In this document: positions 17,658 to 26,196 of the stretch, one piece after another | Layout: the number at the start of each line of letters is the position of its first letter | Numbering within the stretch: the stretch's first letter is position 1 | DNA from: Winogradskyella sp. | GTDB lineage: Bacteria > Bacteroidota > Bacteroidia > Flavobacteriales > Flavobacteriaceae | Assembly: GCF_013213975.1 (NCBI RefSeq) | Contig: NZ_JABSST010000010.1 | Span: forward strand, 1-51,555 | DNA: 51,555 bases | Direction: 5' to 3' | Made by a program: the position numbers and the translations under genes | Notes under the pieces: generated by a model | The model's database searches: none | What the model saw: only the letters and a program-made list of their open reading frames with translations | What the model was told of the DNA's origin: nothing

Positions 17658-18716
17658 TTAGTCACTCACTTTGGTATAGTAAGCATAAGCGCTTTTGCCA
17701 CCTGATACAAAAAACTCGCTATTTTTTGATTTATTAAATCTTATATAAGTTAAGACTAGTCCTTGTTGATCAATCATATTTAAAAAAGTGGTTTTACCGT
17801 TCCAATAATATCTAAATTCAGGCAAGCCTTCTCTAAAAAACTGTAATTTGTTTTCAACTTCCCTGAGCTCAATAGTTGATGGGAAAATTTCACTCACTGT
17901 TTCCTTCAATTTGTACTTTCCAAGAATATGCTTTTCGTTTGAAGCATTCGGAGAAGAGTTGAAACTTGGAGGATAGGATATGTAGTCATCAGTATTCAGA
18001 ATTTTCGAAATTTCGTTGTGTAGAGTAATAGCTTCTAATTTGTAAATTTCAGTCGTAAGAAAAACATTACCAATTCCATTCATATACGTTATTAATTGCT
18101 TTTTAAACTCCAAATTCTTTGCATAATAGTGTTTTCCTTCCTCTGGAAACCCCGTTTTTATGGTCTGTACACTCCAATCAAATGTATTGACCTTATCTAT
18201 ATTTTCGAATACAATCGATCTTACTCTCTCATTAGCAACGTTCAGTTCTACTCCTCTTGTATCGTACAGGTATTTTAACTTATTTGTAATAGAGTTGTAT
18301 TTCGTCGGTATGTTATTGAGGTTTCTATTATAATTAACATAACCATTATCAGATATTTTGAAAGTTAGCATTTTATATACAATCTCGTAAGGTTTCATTT
18401 TATTTGAGATACCGAACATTTCATTGGTAGTAAGCTTATCCCATAATAATAACCTAGCAATTGAGTCATAGTTAATAAAGGTATTAACAACTGCAGTAGA
18501 TGATTCAATGTCTTTTTTCAAATCCTTTTGAATTTCCATTAGAATGACCTCTGCTTTTTTCTCGTTAATTTTTTCTTGATTCTTACTATTAATCCAAATT
18601 GCAATGAGGATTCCAACTACAACTAAAAAAATTTCACCTATGGCGTAGGCGAGGTACTTGCTAAATTTATTTTCAGAAAGAAATTTTCTTCGGTTGTTTC
18701 TGAAGAGTTTAATCAT
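17658..18716 (-). CDS. DUF6090 family membrane protein
   Basis: The 352-residue protein has an N-terminus (KLFRNNRRKFLSENKFSKYL, then AIGEIFLVVVGILIAIWIN) that is the hallmark of DUF6090 proteins, common in Flavobacteriaceae. A single membrane helix spans about residues 27-45. A coiled-coil-prone stretch (KINEKKAEVILMEIQKDLKK) and a long extracytoplasmic domain follow. Function unknown. Confidence 0.85.
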   Translation of the reverse strand: MIKLFRNNRRKFLSENKFSKYLAYAIGEIFLVVVGILIAIWINSKNQEKINEKKAEVILMEIQKDLKKDIESSTAVVNTFINYDSIARLLLWDKLTTNEMFGISNKMKPYEIVYKMLTFKISDNGYVNYNRNLNNIPTKYNSITNKLKYLYDTRGVELNVANERVRSIVFENIDKVNTFDWSVQTIKTGFPEEGKHYYAKNLEFKKQLITYMNGIGNVFLTTEIYKLEAITLHNEISKILNTDDYISYPPSFNSSPNASNEKHILGKYKLKETVSEIFPSTIELREVENKLQFFREGLPEFRYYWNGKTTFLNMIDQQGLVLTYIRFNKSKNSEFFVSGGKSAYAYYTKVSD

Positions 18717-19469
18717 CTAGATGGCAGGTGTTATATATTTATTAATATGGAATAAAGACTTAAATATAAAAATAAATCAAGTATTTTTATAAAAGCTTTA
18801 ATCATTAGCATTTTTCTATTAAGAATTGTTTTGTGCTTACTTTTCTCTCTTAACACAGGATTTTAAATTTTCAGTAATCGTGAGAACAAATGCTGTAGAG
18901 GCAATAGTTAGGGATTGTATTGTAGCATATGATTGCATAAAGTACAATGGCTACAAATAGAACCCCTCAAAACTTATTTCGATTTTTTCATCCTAATGAC
19001 TTGAGAGGGTAGCCTACTTATCATCTTATCTGAAAAGCGGTGCTTGTGCTCTTACCACATCTAAATTTCTAATTACGTAAACATCCAATACATGTTCTGT
19101 AAACGTTTTATTAATCTGTACTAGACACTCACTTGGTCGTCGTGTTTTTGTTTAGATATGCTTGATGTATGTTGAATTTATTTCGCGAATTGTACAAATG
19201 ATTTAGAAGGGAAATCTAGCTTATGATCTACACGAATCGCTAATGGTTTGCTATTAACCTTTATCGTTTGTTTTAAGTGATTTATCACTTGTATAACAGG
19301 TGTTTAAAAGTAAGCTTCAGCTGCATATACACATTTTAAGGGTGTATGTTATCTTATGGTAGGGGAGTGTGTGCGATTTCTTTCCGAAGCATCACTAATA
19401 TCCAAGCAAGAGATACTGCTCAAAACCAAACAAAATCCGCTATTTATAATTTAAAATAGCAGGTAGTTG
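18717..19469. other. 753-bp gap with a decayed coding relic
   Basis: On the minus strand between about 19270 and 19030, short coding-like stretches appear in changing frames (SKPLAIRVDHKLDFPSKSF, then SECLVQINKTFTEHVLDVY), broken by stops. This looks like a dead gene, family not recognised. An inverted repeat CGCTATTT/AAATAGC at 19438-19460 follows the ZIP gene stop and may act as its terminator or spacer arm. CCCTCAA/TTGAGAGGG flanks 18964-19009. Confidence 0.4.
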
Positions 19470-20174
19470 TTATATTAATTTTTCACTTATAACTCCCACT
19501 AAAAAACCAATAATCGCTCCTAAAGAAGTCAGGTATTTCTTTTCTAGCTTACTTTCAGGTATAATATCTTGAATGAGCAAGTACAATATACCTCCGCTCG
19601 CAAAGGTCATTAAATGAGCTGTCAAATCAGGATAATCACTTAAGAGATAATGTCCAATGAGTGCTCCTGTAATTCCCAAAAAGCTAAGAAAGAAAAATAT
19701 AATCAGCGTTTTTTTGACTGAAAATCCGCTTTGGACTAGATCTCTAAAAGCGTTAAACGCTTCTGGTAAATTTTGTAATCCAATAAAAACCCCTAACACT
19801 GTTGCCATTTTCGGCTCAATAGCGAATACGGCCCCTAGAGCAATGGATTCAGGTATAAAATCCATCAACATAGCAAGAAGTGTGGCTGTTTGGCTTCCCT
19901 TTTTAGCTAAATATTGGTCAAGAAACAAAAATAACAATGCTCCAAACAGAAATGAAAAAGCGAAAGGTAAAAGTTCCAACTCTTCTAAACCTTTCGGTAT
20001 TAGAACCAATGCTAATGCTGATAAAATTATTCCTGCTCCAAAAGACATTAATGTATGGGTAATTTCATACTTAATAGGGCTTTCTTTTATGTGATGATTA
20101 AAATAATTTGCTAAAAGTCCGCCGAGAAAAATAGTAATACCAGCAAAACCTGAATACAGAATAAGTTCTTTCAT
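19470..20174 (-). CDS. ZIP family metal permease
   Basis: The 234-residue protein has about eight membrane helices and matches the short GufA/ZupT-like ZIP architecture. The two metal-site motifs, usually HN(I/L/F)PEG, are here DFIPES (about 106-111) and QNLPEA (about 132-137). The first-shell histidines are therefore replaced by Asp and Gln. It probably still moves a divalent metal, but selectivity may differ from zinc/iron ZIPs. It follows the WG-repeat gene by 38 bp with no spacer, so the pair is likely one operon. Confidence 0.82.
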   Translation of the reverse strand: MKELILYSGFAGITIFLGGLLANYFNHHIKESPIKYEITHTLMSFGAGIILSALALVLIPKGLEELELLPFAFSFLFGALLFLFLDQYLAKKGSQTATLLAMLMDFIPESIALGAVFAIEPKMATVLGVFIGLQNLPEAFNAFRDLVQSGFSVKKTLIIFFFLSFLGITGALIGHYLLSDYPDLTAHLMTFASGGILYLLIQDIIPESKLEKKYLTSLGAIIGFLVGVISEKLI

Positions 20175-20212
20175 TTTTCTTTTATTTTCGGTTTGATATT
20201 TTTTTAGTGTGC

Positions 20213-21508
20213 TTACTTTTCATTAATTACTAAAAACTTACCAGTTTTATCTACATGAACAATATTGCTTTTTCCATCAATGGTCATTTGTATTGTTGCA
20301 AGGCCATTTTGGAATACTCCAAATGGGAAAGACACATAAGAGAAAGGGAAGCTCCAATCAGCATAGTATTTGGCATCAATCTCAAAGACAATATTGCCCG
20401 CTTTGTCAATACATAAAACTGTATGATCCAGTTTTCCCACAAAAGCCATTCCCTCGGAAAACGAAGTTGCCTTCACATAAAGAAAGTCAATGACTAATTC
20501 ACCAGATTCATTTATATACCCATTCATACCATTTTTCCTAACCCTTATTAGATCGGATGAATTCTTTAGATCATTTACACTAATTTTTACACCGTCCTCT
20601 ATTGATGGTGTTAAGATATTTCCATTTCTATCTATAATCTTTTGATGACCGCTTAATGCATTTCTAACCAAAAAACAATCGCGTTTAATTCTTGAAATTG
20701 GATAAAACGATTCTAAAGTCAATCGATTTCCTTTATCATCGATAATGAAGAAGCAATTTTCATTACCAATCCTACAGTCATTCATGGTAGCGATAGCAAC
20801 GCCATCTTCGTAAGACTTTATCCCAAACAGTTCTTGTGTAAACAAAATCTCACCTTTACTATTAAAAACTGAAGCTATACTTTTTCCCTTACTATCATAT
20901 CGGTGAACTGCAATCTTGTCTTCTGATAGCTGAGGAATTGGATTAGTCAATAAGATTCTTTTTACCAGGGAATCTACTTGTACTTGATATCTTTCAAGAA
21001 ACCTAAAAACTACTTTACCATTTTTGTCTATGAGCGCTCTGTTGGAATAATCTCCATTAAATTCAACCACAGCATATCCTTCACTAAAAGGAAAAGCACG
21101 TGAATATTTTGGCTGGATAACAATTTTACCATCGGAATTTATATAGCCATATTTATTGTTGATTTTTATCACTGCCATTCCTTCAGAAAAGTCTTTTATC
21201 TCATCAGGAATATGCTGAAATTTTAAAGGAATCACTACTTCGCCTTCTTCATTGATATACCCTAATTTTGTGTTAAGAATATTATGATAGTTGTTTTTTG
21301 CTCTTACAGTAATAGTTACGGCTGCTTTTCCTTCTTTAAAGTTACCTATGTGGCTATAATTTGCATCAAGCATTATTTCCCCCTTTCCATTTATTAAACC
21401 AACTTTACCATCTTTTTTATATAAATAAAGGTCAATATTATTCTGCGATTGACAATTTGCAGACAAGAAAAAGAGAGCGACAATAGTTGTGATAATATTA
21501 AATTTCAT
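20213..21508 (-). CDS. Secreted WG-repeat protein
   Basis: The 431-residue protein has a signal peptide (to about residue 21, ANCQSQ). At least seven WG-type repeats follow, with the pattern G-Y-I-N-x-x-G-x-x-V-I-x-x-x-Y and F-x-E-G-x-A. Examples are KYGYINSDGKIVIQPKYS and MNGYINESGELVIDFLY. WG proteins are presumed binding scaffolds on the cell surface or in the periplasm; the ligand is unknown. The start lies 24 bp after the GTT end of a family A spacer. First gene of a pair with the ZIP permease. Confidence 0.9.
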   Translation of the reverse strand: MKFNIITTIVALFFLSANCQSQNNIDLYLYKKDGKVGLINGKGEIMLDANYSHIGNFKEGKAAVTITVRAKNNYHNILNTKLGYINEEGEVVIPLKFQHIPDEIKDFSEGMAVIKINNKYGYINSDGKIVIQPKYSRAFPFSEGYAVVEFNGDYSNRALIDKNGKVVFRFLERYQVQVDSLVKRILLTNPIPQLSEDKIAVHRYDSKGKSIASVFNSKGEILFTQELFGIKSYEDGVAIATMNDCRIGNENCFFIIDDKGNRLTLESFYPISRIKRDCFLVRNALSGHQKIIDRNGNILTPSIEDGVKISVNDLKNSSDLIRVRKNGMNGYINESGELVIDFLYVKATSFSEGMAFVGKLDHTVLCIDKAGNIVFEIDAKYYADWSFPFSYVSFPFGVFQNGLATIQMTIDGKSNIVHVDKTGKFLVINEK

Positions 21509-21533
21509 AAATCACATTTTTTTATAATTAGCT

Positions 21534-21888
21534 ACAACTCCCTGCTAAACGTAGTTGTGTATTAGGAATGAAAAGATAATAAATTCGTTAGCAATACTTT
21601 GGATAGATGTCAATTGTTTTAGGTGTTTGATCCAAATTATTGCTATAATACGATTAGCTACGGTGCAGTGTGGCGTTAATCGTCGTATTTATTAGCTTGG
21701 GAATTCAAGATACGGTGCCAAATTGTATTTGGTATATTGTTATTGTACATTAAGAACTTGAGTCCGTCAGCTGCTGCATATCTTATTTCGGAAAATACCT
21801 AATGGTCTTTTACACAGTAATCCAATGCTATAATATTGCAATGAATTCCGATTAGAAATGCTGCCAGAATGAGCTATGCACGATATTG
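21534..21888 (-). repeat. Family A spacer, copy 3
   Basis: The conserved block runs to about 21780 (AAAAGATAATAAATTCGTTA, CAAGATACGGTGCCAAATTG, TTGAGTCCGTCAGCTG). The far arm, minus-strand AATATCGTGCATAGCTCATT, ends just before the serine hydrolase stop. Total about 355 bp, with both arms recognisable. Confidence 0.9.
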
Positions 21889-21896
21889 AGAGTAGT

Positions 21897-23372
21897 TTAT
21901 TCCTCTTTATTAAATTCGATAGGTGCTTTTTGAGCATATAGTTTTAAGATTACTACATCTCCTTTAGTATTACTATCAAATTTAACGGTGAACTCGGGAT
22001 TAAAAGATTCTTTAAAATCTTTCATCCCTTTTAGATAATAGTTGTTGAAATTTAAATGTTCTAATTTAAAGGTATACGTGGGAAATATTGCCAGTAGCCT
22101 TCCTTCTTTTTCAATAATCCGTATGGTTCCAAAGCCATCTGCTTTATAAGTACCCTCAAATTTATGCAACGGTAAAGTTGGCATCATATTCTCATTAAAA
22201 GGTTTGTCTTCTCCGGGTTTATAAATGTCTGAAACATCTACAGGGTAACTTTCTTCGGCAGAAAGATGAAGTAGCTTTCTTGAGATCATATCAGATATGA
22301 TATAGGGAATTATAGAGTTACTTTGGTTACATAATACTACAATGCCTATATTCTCAAATGGAAATAGTTCTGTTACTGAACTAAATCCATTTGTATTTCC
22401 ACCATGACGCAATCTATAGTAACCATGCCAAGACCTAATGCGCCAACCAAATCCTTCACTAAATAAGAATGACTCTTTTGTATACTCCTCATCATATTTA
22501 ATATTTTGAGGTCTAGAGGCACTATCAATATAGTGTTTAGGTAGTACTTGGGTACCATCAAACATCCCTTTGTTTAACCAAACATTCATCCAGTTGGACA
22601 AATCGTTAACCGAGCTTTTGATAACACCAGCTGGACCAAAAGCATAATAGTTTTGAAAAGGAACTTTCTCGATTTTTCCTTCATACATACCATATCCAAG
22701 AGCATAGTTATTTGATTCCCTCATTTTCTGATTTGTTGTGCACGAATTGTTCATCTTTAGAGGTTTGAAAATGCGGTTTTCAATATTTGTATCCCAGCTT
22801 TTTCCTGTTACTTGTTCTATAATAGTTCCTGCTAGCGTATAGCCTATATTGCTGTAATCCCAACTATTTTTAACTTCCGATTCAGGTTTTAAATATCGTA
22901 ATCGTTGCACTGTTTTTAGCCTATTAGCATCTGGGAACATCTCTTGAGAAACACCTTGCGACCCAATTCCACTTCTGTGGCTTAATAAATCTTCAATGGT
23001 TATAAGGTTGTTCATCTTATCATTGTAAAACTGAAAGTTTGGAACATACATTGCTGGTTTATCCTTAAGCGATAGTTGACCTTCTGATTCTAAAACACCT
23101 AATACGACGCCTGTAAATGCCTTAGTCATTGAGGCAATGTGAAAAAGTGTATTTGCTGTAACTGGTAATTTTTGTTTAAGGTCACGGTAACCAAACCCTT
23201 TAGCATATAAAGTTTTATCATCTTTTACCACGGCTACTGATAACCCTACCGTTTTGAATTCTTTCATTAGCTCAATAATTTCATCATCAATGTGATTTAA
23301 TTCTTTAGGTAATTGTTGGCCATGGCTCAGGTTAATTAATAGTACTAAACAGAGTGAGTAAATAGATTTCAT
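21897..23372 (-). CDS. Serine hydrolase, class C beta-lactamase-like, with DUF3471-type tail
   Basis: 491 residues from the ATG at 23372, with signal peptide MKSIYSLCLVLLINLSHG. The beta-lactamase/DD-peptidase domain has S-x-x-K in ASMTK (Ser about 81), Y-S-N in DYSNIGYTLAG, and HGGNTNGFSS as the KTG-equivalent. A C-terminal beta-barrel-like domain (about 395-491, LPLHKFEGTYKADGFGTIRI) resembles DUF3471. Family members are esterases, peptidases or D-amino-acid hydrolases more often than antibiotic resistance enzymes. It is preceded by an AraC-type regulator gene with no spacer between them. Confidence 0.92.
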   Translation of the reverse strand: MKSIYSLCLVLLINLSHGQQLPKELNHIDDEIIELMKEFKTVGLSVAVVKDDKTLYAKGFGYRDLKQKLPVTANTLFHIASMTKAFTGVVLGVLESEGQLSLKDKPAMYVPNFQFYNDKMNNLITIEDLLSHRSGIGSQGVSQEMFPDANRLKTVQRLRYLKPESEVKNSWDYSNIGYTLAGTIIEQVTGKSWDTNIENRIFKPLKMNNSCTTNQKMRESNNYALGYGMYEGKIEKVPFQNYYAFGPAGVIKSSVNDLSNWMNVWLNKGMFDGTQVLPKHYIDSASRPQNIKYDEEYTKESFLFSEGFGWRIRSWHGYYRLRHGGNTNGFSSVTELFPFENIGIVVLCNQSNSIIPYIISDMISRKLLHLSAEESYPVDVSDIYKPGEDKPFNENMMPTLPLHKFEGTYKADGFGTIRIIEKEGRLLAIFPTYTFKLEHLNFNNYYLKGMKDFKESFNPEFTVKFDSNTKGDVVILKLYAQKAPIEFNKEE

Positions 23373-23420
23373 TTTCGTTTTTTTAAGTTTCAAACAAAAA
23401 TGAAAAATAGTGGTGTTTTA

Positions 23421-23486
23421 AACGTCCGAGTAAACTAAGTCGGACTGATTATATCTTAAAAAATGAGTTCGATTTAAAGTCGGACT
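23421..23486 (-). promoter_or_regulatory. Candidate operator: AGTCCGAC direct repeats
   Basis: On the plus strand AAGTCGGACT occurs at 23437-23446 and again at 23477-23486, exactly 40 bp apart. An inverted half site GTCCGA lies at 23424-23429. They lie between the AraC regulator stop and the serine hydrolase start (50-115 bp upstream of its ATG), where an activator site would be. Confidence 0.6.
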
Positions 23487-23490
23487 ACTG

Positions 23491-24585
23491 TTAACTTACT
23501 GATTTTCTGTATGCTGTAGGGGTTTGGCCCGTTACTTTTTTAAAAGCAGTATAAAACGAAGATTTGGAGTTAAAACCAACTTGATATACTATTTCTAAAA
23601 CAGTTACTTCTTTCTTTGTGACATCTTTTAGAAGAGTTTTAGCGTCGTTTATGCGGTACTCATTTATGAAGTCAAAAAAGTGCTTGTTTAAATAATGGTT
23701 AATTAATAGTGACAACTCTTTTTCTGGAATTTGAATTTGATCAGCTAATTTTTGTAGTGTTAATTGATAATCTAAATATGGTTTTTCTTCTACCATATAG
23801 GAAGTCAGTTTTGGAATATATTTGCTTTTAATGTCATTATTTCGAGTATTGTTTATGGAGGTCTTCTTGTCCAAAAATGAGTTGATAGGGTTTAAGTTGC
23901 TATTGATGCCTTTAAAAAGGTCTGGTTGATACAAAGCTTTTAAGACAAAAAATATTGTGATCCCTAATACAGAAAGACTAATTAGAATATTGATATTTAA
24001 CACATATTCTTGAAATTTTGAATTTGATGCATACCATCTTAATAATACGAATGCATGGGCTATACAAGAGAAAACAGTAATCTGAAACAACCATTTATAT
24101 AATTCGTAATTTGTATTTGAATAGTTTTCACGATATATGGTTTTGTAGTTTTTTAATACTAGAAATACCAAAACTATATAGAGTATAAATTGTAACTCAC
24201 CAACTATTTCATAAAGCAATAAACTTTCATTAGAGCGGGTTGTAATATGGAGTAGGATAAAAAACACAAAGAATAAAATGAAATGAACGACATGTTTTTT
24301 TCTAATCTTAAAATTAGAATAACAGGCAGACAATACATAGAGGTAGAATAATGGTAGTTGTAGTAAACTAGAAGCCATTTTTAAATTATGGATAATGGGG
24401 TATTCTAAAGTCTTGTTTGTAAATAAACCAATGAGGTCAAATACAATTACCATTAAATAAATACCCAAAAGTCTATTCGAAAGGTGATTTTTTGTTTTAA
24501 CTGTAAAAAGAAAAATAGAAAGTAGTACCATAACAAAAACAGCAATCTTTCCGATAGTTTCAATAATTTCGATTTTATTTTCCAA
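23491..24585 (-). CDS. AraC-type transcription regulator with membrane N-terminus
   Basis: About 364 residues from a TTG at 24585; an in-frame ATG at 24675 lies inside the upstream repeat. The N-terminal half has about seven hydrophobic helices. The C-terminal 100 residues are an AraC/XylS double helix-turn-helix, ending EIVYQVGFNSKSSFYTAFKK then TGQTPTAYRK. This architecture senses a signal in the membrane and activates nearby genes. The adjacent serine hydrolase is the likely target. The alternative start would add 30 residues encoded by the spacer (MLTNLLSFHSK...), probably not native. Confidence 0.87.
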   Translation of the reverse strand: MENKIEIIETIGKIAVFVMVLLSIFLFTVKTKNHLSNRLLGIYLMVIVFDLIGLFTNKTLEYPIIHNLKMASSLLQLPLFYLYVLSACYSNFKIRKKHVVHFILFFVFFILLHITTRSNESLLLYEIVGELQFILYIVLVFLVLKNYKTIYRENYSNTNYELYKWLFQITVFSCIAHAFVLLRWYASNSKFQEYVLNINILISLSVLGITIFFVLKALYQPDLFKGINSNLNPINSFLDKKTSINNTRNNDIKSKYIPKLTSYMVEEKPYLDYQLTLQKLADQIQIPEKELSLLINHYLNKHFFDFINEYRINDAKTLLKDVTKKEVTVLEIVYQVGFNSKSSFYTAFKKVTGQTPTAYRKSVS

Positions 24586-24615
24586 TACTCTTATGGAGAT
24601 TTTTAAAATTAGTGA

Positions 24616-24885
24616 TAACGCTCTGCTCAGCACAGTTGCTGATTTTGAATGAAAAGATAATAAATTCGTCAGCAATGCTTTTGATAGCTATCAAATATTT
24701 TAGGTGTTGTAACAAAATCACTGACACATGACTAGCCGCGCTTTGGTGTGCAGTTGAATGTAGGATTTATTAGCTTCGAAATTCAAGATACGGTGCCAAT
24801 TTGTATTTAGTATTTTGTGAGTGTATGTTAACGGCTTGAGTCCCTAAGTAGAGGCTATTTTTGGCTGCTATTCACTGAAGTAACT
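24616..24885 (-). repeat. Family A spacer, copy 4
   Basis: Starts TAACGCTCTGCTCAGCACAG and carries ATGAAAAGATAATAAATTCG, ATCAAATATTTTAGGTG, CAAGATACGGTGCC and the distal ATTCACTGAAGTAACTTG block. Its reverse strand supplies the in-frame ATG of the longer AraC frame. Confidence 0.9.
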
Positions 24886-25281
24886 TGTCTATGAGTACAT
24901 TGGATTTTGATAATTTTAATGCACCAAAAAAGTAAGGTTCCTAGTTTTTGACTAGGAATAATTACAAGGTGTTTTAAAGCGTATTACTGCAGATGATAAT
25001 GTTATTTTAAAAGCTTAACCCCTTAGTTAAATATGTGTTTCATTTGGTGATGTGTTGACTTATATAAATTAGCTTTATTCATTAGAAGTAACCGATTTAT
25101 ATTCATGCACATTCAAATCAACGGTTGAAACAATTATTTTTCAGTACTTGATTTAAAAACAGAAATAAGGCTGTTCCAAAAGTCGTGCATAAATTTTTAC
25201 ATCTCATAGATTCAGATACACGATAATGAAATGGCATCAGAGAGGATTATATGCTTAGGCGTTTAGTAGACAAGGCTTTAA
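24886..25281. other. Gap with short relics, no intact gene
   Basis: Contains a 7-bp hairpin TTCCTAG/CTAGGAA (24939-24958). A plus-strand coding tail reads GVLKRITADDNVILKA then stop (ending about 25018), and a 27-codon minus-strand ORF lies near 25020-25100. AAGGCTGTTCCAAAAGTCG at 25168-25186 resembles the terminal bases of some insertion sequences. None is strong enough to call. Confidence 0.35.
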
Positions 25282-26187
25282 TTAAAAAGTAAAAGAGAGC
25301 ATTGCCCTTAACATGTCACCAGACATTCCATCTGTTGTTTCACCAATTACGGAACCATAAGAAAGTTTGAGACCTACTTTACGTGAAAAATACATCCCTA
25401 AGGTTCCACCTAATTGGAAGGTATTAAATGAATTATCGTTATCTACATCATTTACGGCGGTTTCACCTCCTAAACGATACATACTATCCAAAGAAAGCCA
25501 AAACATTTTATTAAGCTGCTGCGTGACATGATTTTCTAACATAAACAATGGCTTTTGAGATAAAGAGCCTGGTGTGGTACCCAAATCATTATTTTTGGTG
25601 AAAAAGGATATACTTGGTAAAAATTCAATGGAAGTCACTTTAGGTGTACCCCAATTTATAAATTTCATTATTGGTGCACCAATTTTAAATTCCCATCTAT
25701 TGGTTCCTAAATTTAAAACATCTGATGCATCGTATTTTCCGGTTGGAGCTCTGAAAGCCAATTGAATATCAACAATTGTGTTGTATTTCGTTTTTATAAA
25801 TTCTTGTTTGTCTACCGAGGGAGCGCCATATAAATTCAACACTCCAACCACATAGATATCTCCTAAACCATTAGTCGTTCCATTAAATCGGGGTAATCCA
25901 CCGCTTGTGTCACCATAGCTTAGCATGGCTACTATGGCTGCCGTCCTTCCTTTTACATTGAACAGTCTGGTGTACATAAGACCGTAAATATTTGTGTCAA
26001 AATCAGCTTGTTTTATGAATTGTGCATTGTCAAAAACTTGATTAGAACCTACAAAAGTATACAAGGGTGTTGTAATATTTGTCCCATTAGGCTGTGGCCA
26101 ATAAGCTCTTGGTCCGTCTCCTTGTGCCTGCGCTATTACTCCCCCCAATAATAGATGAAGTAACAATATTTTTTTTAAAATTTTCAT
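25282..26187 (-). CDS. Outer-membrane channel-like protein (MetA-type transporter family)
   Basis: The 301-residue protein has a signal peptide ending VIAQAQ. The remaining sequence is strand-rich with aromatic girdles and ends in a beta-barrel signature (MLRAMLSFTF, C-terminal Phe). It resembles outer-membrane proteins annotated as transporter or MetA-pathway of phenol degradation. Its start is 9 bp after the stop of the MBL alkyl-sulfatase-like gene, so the two are co-transcribed. The context suggests uptake of the substrate or release of the product of that enzyme. Confidence 0.78.
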   Translation of the reverse strand: MKILKKILLLHLLLGGVIAQAQGDGPRAYWPQPNGTNITTPLYTFVGSNQVFDNAQFIKQADFDTNIYGLMYTRLFNVKGRTAAIVAMLSYGDTSGGLPRFNGTTNGLGDIYVVGVLNLYGAPSVDKQEFIKTKYNTIVDIQLAFRAPTGKYDASDVLNLGTNRWEFKIGAPIMKFINWGTPKVTSIEFLPSISFFTKNNDLGTTPGSLSQKPLFMLENHVTQQLNKMFWLSLDSMYRLGGETAVNDVDNDNSFNTFQLGGTLGMYFSRKVGLKLSYGSVIGETTDGMSGDMLRAMLSFTF

Positions 26188-26196
26188 AAAAATAAA

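Noticed and set aside
19657..20094. 145-codon plus-strand frame
   Set aside because: Antisense shadow of the ZIP permease; low-complexity Asn/Lys/Ser composition.
25168..25186. Insertion-sequence end (AAGGCTGTTCCAAAAGTCG)
   Set aside because: It resembles the first bases of some IS families, but no matching inverted end or transposase is visible nearby. Mentioned only in the gap description.
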